A stretch of DNA of 11,827 nucleotides, taken from contig JAFLUS010000030.1 in the NCBI GenBank assembly GCA_022508685.1, positions 1 to 11,827 on the forward strand. The letters run 5' to 3'. Shown here one piece after another: positions 1 to 7,400 of this stretch (position 1 is the stretch's first letter; each line of letters starts with the position of its first letter). The translations under genes were made by a program, and so were the position numbers. Origin of the DNA: Prevotellaceae bacterium. GTDB lineage: Bacteria; Bacteroidota; Bacteroidia; Bacteroidales; Bacteroidaceae. A model generated the notes under the pieces. It ran no database searches. It worked only from the letters and a program-made list of their open reading frames with translations, and had not been told where the DNA came from.

Positions 1-33
1 ACAACGACAGACGTTCGAAAACGTCTTTCTCAT
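1..33 (-). CDS. Possible 5' end of a gene leaving the window
   Basis: An ATG at 31-33 on the minus strand opens a frame that stays open to the window edge (11 codons, MRKTFSNVCRC). It lies about 42 bases after the start point predicted from the promoter at 81-111, a normal leader length for this group. Eleven codons are too few to identify a product or show coding bias, so the start is an inference from the promoter. A small hairpin (stem 9-15 with 20-26, tetraloop 16-19) falls within the first codons. Confidence 0.3.
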   Translation of the reverse strand, partial: MRKTFSNVCRC

Positions 34-80
34 ATATAAGACCGCCCGCTCACCCACAATCGGACTGACGAGCGACAATG

Positions 81-111
81 CAAATATACAAAGAATCGGC
101 GGAACACCAAA
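81..111 (-). promoter_or_regulatory. Bacteroidota-type promoter reading left out of the window
   Basis: On the minus strand 88-81 reads TATATTTG, a full match to the Bacteroidota -7 consensus TAnnTTTG, and 111-108 reads TTTG, matching the -33 element. The spacer of 19 bases is within the known range. The start point would fall near 75, giving a leader of about 40 bases before the ATG at 33. The element lies just downstream, in the direction of transcription, of the 22-base motif array at 185-294. Confidence 0.55.
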
Positions 112-132
112 ATATCGCCCTATCATTTTTAT

Positions 133-377
133 TTAGGCAAGGACACGAGACTTCGAAAAATTGTTGATATATCACACTGAAAAGGCGTATGCATAAACCT
201 TAATACGCGTATGCATAAACGTTTTCAGGCGTATGCATAAAACTAAAAACGTTTATGCGCACGCCGAAAAACGTTTATGCATACGAATTTTTGGATAATA
301 TAATCCATTGTAAAACAACAAATTGACAAAACCGAAATTTCCTTGCAAAGCATCGATAGCATGATTAGGCAAGGACA
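133..377. repeat. 13-base direct repeat flanking the motif array
   Basis: The 13-mer TTAGGCAAGGACA occurs at 133-145 and again, identical and in the same orientation, at 365-377. The two copies bracket the 22-base array (185-294) and its neighbouring AT-rich sequence. This could be a remnant of a duplication or an insertion footprint. No element-encoded protein lies between the copies. Confidence 0.6.
185..294. repeat. Five-copy 22-base phased motif array
   Basis: Five units begin at 185, 207, 229, 251 and 273, exactly 22 bases apart. The first three carry GCGTATGCATAAA; the last two carry the same motif flipped, as GTTTATGC(A/G)(T/C)AC. The centre of each is the palindrome TATGCATA at 188-195, 210-217, 232-239 and 276-283, with a variant TATGCGCA at 254-261. 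The bases between motifs are AT-rich and differ from unit to unit. Because orientation flips after the third unit, 208-225 pairs perfectly with 268-285 (18 base pairs), and 228-241 pairs with 252-265 with two mismatches, so a long nested hairpin or cruciform is possible. Constant spacing of about two helical turns suggests a protein-binding array; repeats and spacers are too short for CRISPR. Function unknown. Confidence 0.75.
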
Positions 378-399
378 TGCCTGTGGTTGCCTGACTACT

Positions 400-442
400 A
401 AAAATTCGTTGGGCAACGAATTCAACTTCGTTGCCCAACGAA
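400..442 (-). terminator. Intrinsic terminator of the GH2 gene
   Basis: A perfect 16-base inverted repeat, 405-420 (TTCGTTGGGCAACGAA) with 427-442, has a 6-base loop (421-426). On the minus strand the stem is followed by five T (404-400). It begins 58 bases after the GH2 stop codon. A run of seven A (441-447) lies on the other side, which would serve as the matching U-run's partner rather than a second tail. Each stem arm is itself nearly palindromic, so the arm could also belong to a dispersed palindromic repeat family. Confidence 0.75.
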
Positions 443-500
443 AAAAAGTGGGTTGCCTGACCGCTGAAACGCGGTTCGCAGACGAATTATTTTTATATTC

Positions 501-3029
501 TTACTTCACCGTCAAAGTGATTTCTGCCGTTTCGAGCAGAGGCGACGAGAAGGCGACGCGGATTTCGCCCTGTGGCAGATTGTCGGCTGCAGCATCGTCG
601 AACGGACGCTGACGGGCAGCAGCGTTGCGGGGACGGAGGTCTTTGGCGAGATAGGCAACGAGTCGACCGCCATGCACACGGCAACGCGGTTGTGTCTTGT
701 CGCGCGTATCGCGAATGTCGCCGTTCTCCATGCCGAGCAGACGCACGCCCATGCCTTGCACGCGGCACGTCACTTCGTTGTCGGCTACGTTCACGATGTT
801 GCCGTCTTCGTCCACCACTTCGATGGTGACTTGCGCCACGTCTTCGCCACCGAGCGACGTCTTGTCCACGACGGCACGCAGCGCGTAGGGACGGCCGCAG
901 GTGCGGATTTCAGATGCAGCACCACCGGCTTCGCAACGCAACGTGCCGGGTGCATAGTCGATGTCCCAGTAGAGGATGCCCGTTGCTTCGTCGCGCGTCG
1001 GCGTACCGCCTACGGGCGTGCCGTTGAGCAGCAGACGGGCGTCGTCGGCATTGGTGTAGCACACCACTCTCACGCGCTGCCCCGTGCGGTAGTTCCACGT
1101 TGCCGTGGCATATTGCGACACCCATTCGCGGTTTTCGCGTCCGCGATAGTTGCGCGTGTTCGGACGGCCTGCCGCATAGGTGCCGATGTAGCACACGGGC
1201 GTTTCGCTCCACAGCGATGCGCGGTACCATCCCAACGGCTTCACTTGTCCTGCCAAGTTGAGCAATCCGGCTTCGCTGCCGCGTGCGGGCCACGGACCGC
1301 TTTCGCCGAGGTAGTCGATGCCCGTCCAGAGGAATTGTCCGAAAATGTGTTCATTGTCGCGCACGGCTTTCCACGCATTCATGTCGTGGCGGTTCTCGCT
1401 GCCGTAAATCACGCGCTTCGGATATTTCTTATGGTCTTCGCCGTAGCGGCTCTCCGTATAGTTGTAGCCCACCACGTCGACGGCTTCGGGATAAGCCGTT
1501 TCGTTGCTCATCACCACGCCCGCCAATGCACCGGTCACGGCTCTCGACGCATCGATGCCGCGAACGATGGCAGCCAGCCGCTTGGCAATTTCACCGATGC
1601 GTTCGGCATTCGGCTGTTCGGGCTTGTAGCCACCATAAACGGGTTGCGTCATGCTGTTGTCGCCGTTGAGCACGGGGTGGCTGTATGGGTCGTTCGGATA
1701 GTCCACTTCGTTGCCGATGCTCCACAGGAAAATGGAGGGATGACAGCGGTCGCGTCGCACCATGTCTGCCACGTCGCGGTCTATCCATTCTTCGAAATAT
1801 TCATACGTGCCTTCGTATCCGGGTTTGCCACGGTTCCAGCCTTTCAGCCATTTGCGTTTCGGAAATTCCCATTCGTCGCTGGCTTCGTCCATGACGAGCA
1901 ATCCGATGCTGTCGCACAGGTCGTACACCACCGGTGCGTGGGGATTGTGGCTCATGCGAATGGCATTCACGCCGATTTGCTTGAGCGTCTGCAACCGCGT
2001 GCGCCACACGTCGGAGGGCACTGCCGTTCCGAGCACACCGGCATCGTCGTGCAGACACACGCCCTTCACCTTCATCCATTGTCCGTTGAGGGCAAATCCG
2101 TGGTCGGGCGAGAACTCCAGCGTCCGCAGTCCCATCGGCACCTGCGCGCGGTCGGTTTCCACGCCGTCAGCCAACAGCCGCGTGCGTACCTGATAGAGGT
2201 AAGGCGTCTGCAGCGACCACAGCCGTGCATGCGGCACCGTCAATTTCACCGACTTCGGCGTACCAATCGTCACGTTGGTCTTGGTCGATGCCACTACGGC
2301 ACCTTCCGCATCCACGATGTCTACCACGGCTTCGTAGCGCACCGACTTTGCCTGTGCCGCCTGTGCGGCATCGCGTTCGTCGGTCGTCGCCACCGCCACT
2401 TCCACTTCGCACGCCTTGCCTTCGCGCACTTTCTGCGTCGGCGTCGTCAGTTTCCACGCACTGCCCCACAGGGCGAGATGCACGTCGGGCGCACTCACGA
2501 GCCACACGTTGCGGTAGATGCCGCTGCCCGTGTACCAACGCGAGTCGTCCTGCTTCGAGTGGTTCACGCGCACCGCCAGCACGTTGTCTTCGCCGGCACG
2601 CAGATAGGGCGTCAGGTCGTAGATGAATGAAGCAAATCCGCTCGGGCGTTCACCCAGTTTCTGCCCATTCAGATAGACGGTGGAATAGTTGTACACGCCT
2701 TCAAAATAGACGAACAGCCGCCGTCCCTGTGCCACGTCGGCCGCATCGGGCGTAAAGTGTAGCCGATACCATCCGATGCCGCCCGGCAGATAGCCTTGGC
2801 ACGACCCGCGGTCGGGCGACATGGGCTGCGTCACGCCCCAGTCATGGGGCAACGTCAGCGTTTCCCACTTCGCGTCGTCGTACTGCGGCGACTGCGCATT
2901 GGGTTCGTCGGCGAGCACAAACCGCCAACCTGTGTTCCACTTGCGGGCATTGCCGAACGAGGTCTGCGCCTCCACGACCAACACCGCTGCCAAACTCAAT
3001 AAGCACAAAAAGAATCGTTGTCGTATCAT
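501..3029 (-). CDS. Secreted glycoside hydrolase family 2 enzyme (beta-galactosidase-like)
   Basis: An 842-residue retaining glycoside hydrolase of family GH2, probably acting on a beta-galactoside or related glycan in the periplasm or at the cell surface. Residues 1-21 look like a signal peptide (cleavage after VEA, before Gln22). Domains in order: jelly-roll sugar-binding domain (about 25-180), Ig-like domain (about 185-300), TIM barrel (about 305-610), a DUF4982-like domain (about 615-710) and a C-terminal GH2 beta-sandwich (about 715-842). The predicted acid/base is Glu441 in LWSIGNE, and the predicted nucleophile is Glu545 in YGSEN. Both catalytic residues and all domains appear intact, and the length is normal for this subgroup. 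The gene stands alone with its own promoter and terminator; no SusC/SusD pair or sulfatase is nearby, so the natural substrate is open. Sugar specificity (galactoside, glucuronide, other) cannot be told from the sequence. The coding strand is rich in G+C at third positions. Confidence 0.93.
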   Translation of the reverse strand: MIRQRFFLCLLSLAAVLVVEAQTSFGNARKWNTGWRFVLADEPNAQSPQYDDAKWETLTLPHDWGVTQPMSPDRGSCQGYLPGGIGWYRLHFTPDAADVAQGRRLFVYFEGVYNYSTVYLNGQKLGERPSGFASFIYDLTPYLRAGEDNVLAVRVNHSKQDDSRWYTGSGIYRNVWLVSAPDVHLALWGSAWKLTTPTQKVREGKACEVEVAVATTDERDAAQAAQAKSVRYEAVVDIVDAEGAVVASTKTNVTIGTPKSVKLTVPHARLWSLQTPYLYQVRTRLLADGVETDRAQVPMGLRTLEFSPDHGFALNGQWMKVKGVCLHDDAGVLGTAVPSDVWRTRLQTLKQIGVNAIRMSHNPHAPVVYDLCDSIGLLVMDEASDEWEFPKRKWLKGWNRGKPGYEGTYEYFEEWIDRDVADMVRRDRCHPSIFLWSIGNEVDYPNDPYSHPVLNGDNSMTQPVYGGYKPEQPNAERIGEIAKRLAAIVRGIDASRAVTGALAGVVMSNETAYPEAVDVVGYNYTESRYGEDHKKYPKRVIYGSENRHDMNAWKAVRDNEHIFGQFLWTGIDYLGESGPWPARGSEAGLLNLAGQVKPLGWYRASLWSETPVCYIGTYAAGRPNTRNYRGRENREWVSQYATATWNYRTGQRVRVVCYTNADDARLLLNGTPVGGTPTRDEATGILYWDIDYAPGTLRCEAGGAASEIRTCGRPYALRAVVDKTSLGGEDVAQVTIEVVDEDGNIVNVADNEVTCRVQGMGVRLLGMENGDIRDTRDKTQPRCRVHGGRLVAYLAKDLRPRNAAARQRPFDDAAADNLPQGEIRVAFSSPLLETAEITLTVK

Positions 3030-3060
3030 AGTGTTTGTTAGTTAGGTGATGATTACAGCA

Positions 3061-3092
3061 CAAAGATAGGAACATTCGCCGACATTCGGAAA
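3061..3092 (-). promoter_or_regulatory. Promoter of the GH2 gene
   Basis: On the minus strand 3068-3061 reads TATCTTTG, a full match to TAnnTTTG. A near-match to the -33 element, TTTC, lies at 3092-3089 with a 20-base spacer. The start point would be near 3055, giving a leader of about 25 bases that is A-rich and has no Shine-Dalgarno, which is usual for Bacteroidota. The spacer contains two copies of CGAATGT (3072-3078 and 3082-3088 on this strand) one helical turn apart, which could be a regulator site. Confidence 0.55.
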
Positions 3093-3121
3093 TATTTGTG
3101 CAAAAACATCGTGCAATGCCC

Positions 3122-4315
3122 CTACGCTTCCGTCAGTCCGCACTTGCCGCAGATAGCCTTTGCCACCGTGTATGCCGTCGTCCACGCCGCCTGAAAATTG
3201 AAGCCGCCCGTCACGCCGTCTACGTCCAACACCTCGCCAGCAAAGAACAGGTTAGGACGCACTCGGCTCTCGAGCGTTGCCGCATGAACCGACGCGAGCG
3301 ACACACCGCCGCACGTTACAAATTCATCCTTGTGCGCCGCCCTTCCGCTGATGTCGTAGCCGTCAGCCGTCAGTACGCTCGCCAAGCGGTTCGCCTGTTT
3401 GCTGCCTAATTCGCCCCAACGGAGCGCATCCAGTCCGCATTTGCGCAACAGATACTGCCACACATGCAGCGGCAACCCTTCCGGACGCACGTTCGCCATT
3501 GCCCGTCTGCCCTGCTCCGTCGCCATTTTCCGCAGCACCACGTTGCGCACCGTCTCTTCGTCCGCCGACAACCAGTTCACCATGAGCCGAGCCTTGTAGT
3601 CCCGCTCCGCCAGATAACGCGCAGCGTAACTCGACAGCCGCAATATGGCAGGCCCGCTCATGCCCCAGTGCGTCAGCAGCAGCGCACCATCGGCACGCCA
3701 CTTCGTCGATGCCAGTCCCACCGTTGCCGTCTGCACCACAGCACCCATCAGCCGCCGCAACTCCTCGTCCGCAATGTTGAACGTGAACAGCGACGGCACA
3801 GGCGTTTCTATCTCGTGTCCCATTGCCTCCAACCATTGCAGCCCTTCCGCACGTCGGCATCCGCCCGTCGTGACGACCACGAAGTCGTAGTCGCCGACAT
3901 CGTCCATCGACTTCACGTCCACTGACATGCGCACTTCCACGCCCATCCGTCGGGCATGCTCCGTCAGACAACCCACCACGCTCTGCGCATCCTGCGACTG
4001 CGGAAACACGCAGCCGTCGTCCTGCGTCGTGAGCGGTACGCCGTGACGTTCAAACCACGCATACGCCGCACGATGGTCGAACCCATGCATCAGCCGCTTC
4101 ATCAGCCGATGCCCGCGCGGATAGACCGCCGACAAGTCGCCCACGTCAGCAAACGCGTTCGTGCAGTTGCACCGCCCTCCGCCGCTGATTGCCACTTTCG
4201 ACAGCACCTTCCGGCTGCGTTCGTAGATACACACGTGCATCTGCGGCATCATCTCCTTCAGATTTACCGCCAAGAAAAATCCTGCCGCACCGCCACCCAC
4301 GACGGCCGTCCTCAT
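3122..4315 (-). CDS. HI0933/BaiN-family FAD-dependent oxidoreductase
   Basis: A flavoprotein of the HI0933/YhiN/BaiN family, cytoplasmic, 397 residues from the start chosen here. Positions are counted from that start. The N-terminus carries the FAD dinucleotide motif GGGAAG (7-12). Further family signatures are ISGGGRCNCTN (43-53), TTGG (149-152), LTHWGMSGP (214-222), EFVTCGGVSL (331-340) and the C-terminal FAD motif AGEVLDVDGVTGGFNFQAAW (359-378). The start at 4315 is preferred because AGGAGG lies 7 bases upstream and because relatives begin just before the first beta strand. In-frame ATGs at 4339 and 4336 would add eight or seven residues but would place the Shine-Dalgarno inside the gene. 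It follows gltB on the same strand with an 86-base gap that contains a (CG)5 run and no TAnnTTTG box, so read-through from gltB is possible. The physiological substrate of this family is mostly unknown; the bile-acid role of BaiN should not be assumed. It lacks the iron-sulfur domain of GltD and is not a replacement for it. Confidence 0.9.
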   Translation of the reverse strand: MRTAVVGGGAAGFFLAVNLKEMMPQMHVCIYERSRKVLSKVAISGGGRCNCTNAFADVGDLSAVYPRGHRLMKRLMHGFDHRAAYAWFERHGVPLTTQDDGCVFPQSQDAQSVVGCLTEHARRMGVEVRMSVDVKSMDDVGDYDFVVVTTGGCRRAEGLQWLEAMGHEIETPVPSLFTFNIADEELRRLMGAVVQTATVGLASTKWRADGALLLTHWGMSGPAILRLSSYAARYLAERDYKARLMVNWLSADEETVRNVVLRKMATEQGRRAMANVRPEGLPLHVWQYLLRKCGLDALRWGELGSKQANRLASVLTADGYDISGRAAHKDEFVTCGGVSLASVHAATLESRVRPNLFFAGEVLDVDGVTGGFNFQAAWTTAYTVAKAICGKCGLTEA

Positions 4316-4321
4316 CGTTCG

Positions 4322-4327
4322 TCCTCC
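4322..4327 (-). promoter_or_regulatory. Strong Shine-Dalgarno that sets the FAD protein start
   Basis: The minus strand reads AGGAGG here, followed by ACGAACG and then ATG (4315-4313), a 7-base spacing. Bacteroidota genes usually lack such a site, and none of the other genes in this window has one as good. It decides between this ATG and the tandem ATGs at 4339 and 4336. Confidence 0.6.
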
Positions 4328-4401
4328 TGCTTGCATCATATATTATAGTAACGCGCGCGCGAACGATTTATTTTTCACGCACAGGAGAACTTCATCTTCC
4401 G

Positions 4402-7400
4402 CTATTGCTGACTGATGCCCAACGTCTTTTTGTACTCGATGGGCATCACCTTGACGAACTGCCGGGCGTAGGCAGCCCAGTCGCGAAGCATCTGGGATGC
4501 AAGACGGCTGCCCGTGTGACGATAATGCGATTCGATGTAGCCATGGAGTTCCGAACGGTCGGCAATGTCGTCGAGCAGCGTGAGTTCCACCATTTCCATG
4601 TTGCAGAAGAAATCGAAAGCATGGTCGGGGTCCCACACGTAAGCCACACCGCCACTCATTCCGGCAGCAAAGTTGCTGCCCGTCGGTCCGAGCACCACGG
4701 TGCGCCCACCCGTCATGTACTCGCAGCAGTGGTCGCCGACACCCTCGACGACAGCCACGGCTCCGCTATTGCGCACGCAGAAGCGTTCGCCCACCTGTCC
4801 GTTGATGTAGACCTCACCCGCCGTAGCACCATAAAGCAACGTATTGCCCGCAATGATGTTATGTTCGGGAGCATACACGGCATCCCGTGGCGGTACGACA
4901 ACAATGCGTCCGCCCGAAAGACCTTTGCCGAGATAGTCGTTGGCTTCGCCCTCGAGTCGGAGCGTGACGCCACGACAAAGGAAAGCACCGAAACTCTGTC
5001 CTGCCGACCCTTTGAAGGAGATTTGCAGCGTGCCGTCGGGCAACCCCTCGCTACCACATTGACGGGTGACGTGTCCGCTCAGCATCGCCCCTACGCTGCG
5101 GTCGGTATTGGCAATGGGAATACTGAACTGCACGGGCATACGGCTGCGTATGGCATGTTCAGAAGCCGCGATGAGCGATTCGTCCTTCAACCCTTCGGGC
5201 AATGTCTGCGTTACTCCTTGCCACTTGATGGGGTAGCCATCGGTGTCGACGCGGTGGAGCAGTCGGGAGAGGTCGATTTTGCCGACGCGACCATCAAAAC
5301 GCTTTTGCCGTAACAAATCGGTGCGACCGATGATGTCGGCGAGCGACATGTAGCCCATTTGTGCCAGATATTCGCGCACTTCGCGTGCAATGAAGAGAAG
5401 GTAGTTGACGACGTACTCGGCACGGCCGCTATACTTGGCACGAAGGGTCGCGCACTGCGTGGCGATGCCGACGGGACAGGTGTTGGTGTGACACTTGCGG
5501 TCCATGACGCAACCAAGCGCTATCATCAGGGCAGTGGAAAATCCGTATTCCTCGGCTCCGAGCAGTGCACTGACGAGGACGTCGCGACCAGTCTTGAGTT
5601 GACCATCGCACTGGATGCGTACTTTGCCGCGCAGATTGTTGAAGATGAGAGTCTGCTGGATTTCGGTGAGTCCCAATTCCATCGGCAGACCGGCATAATG
5701 GACGGAACTTGCGGGCGATGCACCCGTACCACCATCGGCTCCGCTGATGAGTATCATGTCGGCTTTGGCTTTGGCAACGCCTGCGGCAATGGTTCCGACG
5801 CCGCTTTCGGCAACCAACTTGACGCTAATGAGGGCACGGGGATTGACGTTCTTGAGGTCGAAAATCAATTGTGAAAGGTCCTCGATGGAGTAGATGTCGT
5901 GATGAGGCGGTGGCGAAATGAGGGTGATGCCCGGAATGGAATGGCGGGTGCGGGCTATCATTTCGTCAACCTTGAAGCCGGGCAACTGCCCACCCTCACC
6001 GGGTTTGGCACCTTGGGCTACCTTGATTTGTATTTCGTCGGCATCGACGAGATATTCAGTGGTAACGCCGAAGCGTCCCGACGCAACTTGCTTGGTGGCA
6101 CTGCGCAGGGGAATGCCGTCGACGGTCTTGGTGAAACGTTCGGGGTCTTCGCCACCTTCACCCGTGTTGCTGCGACATCCGAGGCTGTTGAGCGCTTTAG
6201 CGATGTCTTCGTGCGCTTCCTTGCTGATGGCACCGAAGGACATGGCTCCACCGACAAAACGACGGACGATGGTTTCGGCAGACTCCACCACATCGATGTC
6301 GATAGGCTGACGGTCGCTCTCCACCTGCATCAGATTGCGCAAGAACATAGGGTGTCCGTCGTTATCGGCAATGGCGGTAAATTGCTTGTAGAGGTCGTAG
6401 TCGTTGTTGCGCACGGCTTTCTGCAAAGTGGAGATGGTCTTTGGATACCATGCGTGGCGTTCACCGCTTTTGTGATAGCGGTAGATGCCGTTGTCCTCCA
6501 ATGGCTGATTGTCTGCGACGTCGTTGCCAAACCCCTCTTTGTGGCGGACGAGCACGTCGTGAGCCACGTCGTCGATGTCGATGCCGCCGATGGGTGACAT
6601 TCCTCCTCCGAAATAGCGGTCGAGCAATGTAGAGGACACCCCGACGGACTCGAACAGTTTGGAACCGCGATAACTGCGAGTCGTCGAGATGCCCATCTTC
6701 GACAATATCTTCATCAGCCCTTTGTCGATGGCTTCGATATAGTAATGTTTGGCAGTACGATAGTCCAACTGCAATTCCTTGCGTTTCACAAGGTCGTCGA
6801 GGATGGCAAACGCCATATAAGGATTGACGGCACTGGCACCATAACCTACGAGCAAGGCAACGTCCATCACTTGCAGCACCTCGCCGCTCTCGACGATGAT
6901 AGCGGTTTGGGAGCGTTTCTGACAGCGGATGAGGTGGTGGTGAACGGCAGACATCACTATCAACGAGGGGATGGACGCATAGGTTTCATCAACAGCCTTG
7001 TCGCTGAGGATGATGTAGTTGTAGTTTCTGTCTACCGTTTCCTCCACTTCTTTGCAAAGGCGGTCAATGGCACGTTCCATTCCCGCTGCTCCTTCGGCGA
7101 CGGGGAAGAGCATGTCAAGCGTAATCGTCCGAAAACCTTTGTATGCCAAATTCTTGAGATTGTCGAGGTCGGTATTGGAGATGATGGAACTGGGCAGTTC
7201 GACCACCTTGCACATTTCCGGTTTCACTTCGAGAATATCGTCGGACACACTGCCAATGTAGTCGGTGAGCGACATCACGCTTTGTTCGCGCAGAGGGTCG
7301 ATGGCGGGGTTGGTGACTTGGGCGAACATCTGTCGGAAGTAGTTGAAAAATCGCTGCGGACGTTCAGAGAGAATGGCAATGGGCGTGTCGTTGCCCATGG

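Larger units (their letters stand above)
34..500. other. Intergenic region left of the GH2 gene
   Basis: No convincing complete gene is present; open frames here are short, cross the repeats and have no recognisable similarity. In order the stretch holds a minus-strand promoter (81-111), a 13-base direct repeat (133-145 and 365-377), a five-unit 22-base array (185-294), the terminator hairpin of the GH2 gene (400-442) and an 11-base direct repeat GGTTGCCTGAC (385-395 and 451-461) that flanks that hairpin. It is clearly more AT-rich than the genes beside it. Confidence 0.7.

Noticed and set aside
185..294. CRISPR array
   Set aside because: The shared motif is only about 14 bases, the gaps about 8 bases, the orientation flips after unit three and no cas gene is near.
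243..438. Small open frames crossing the repeat array and terminator
   Set aside because: They overlap inverted repeats, have no similarity to known proteins, no promoter of their own and no coding bias.
672..2630. Plus-strand open frame of 652 codons opposite the GH2 gene
   Set aside because: It is a shadow of a G+C-rich gene: it is rich in His, Arg and Val, has no recognisable domain, and the opposite strand encodes an intact enzyme with its catalytic residues. Similar shadows lie opposite gltB, amtB and the FAD protein gene.
3122..4315. FAD protein as a substitute GltD subunit
   Set aside because: Its motifs fit the HI0933/BaiN family throughout, and it has no N-terminal 4Fe-4S cysteine cluster or NADPH domain arrangement of GltD.
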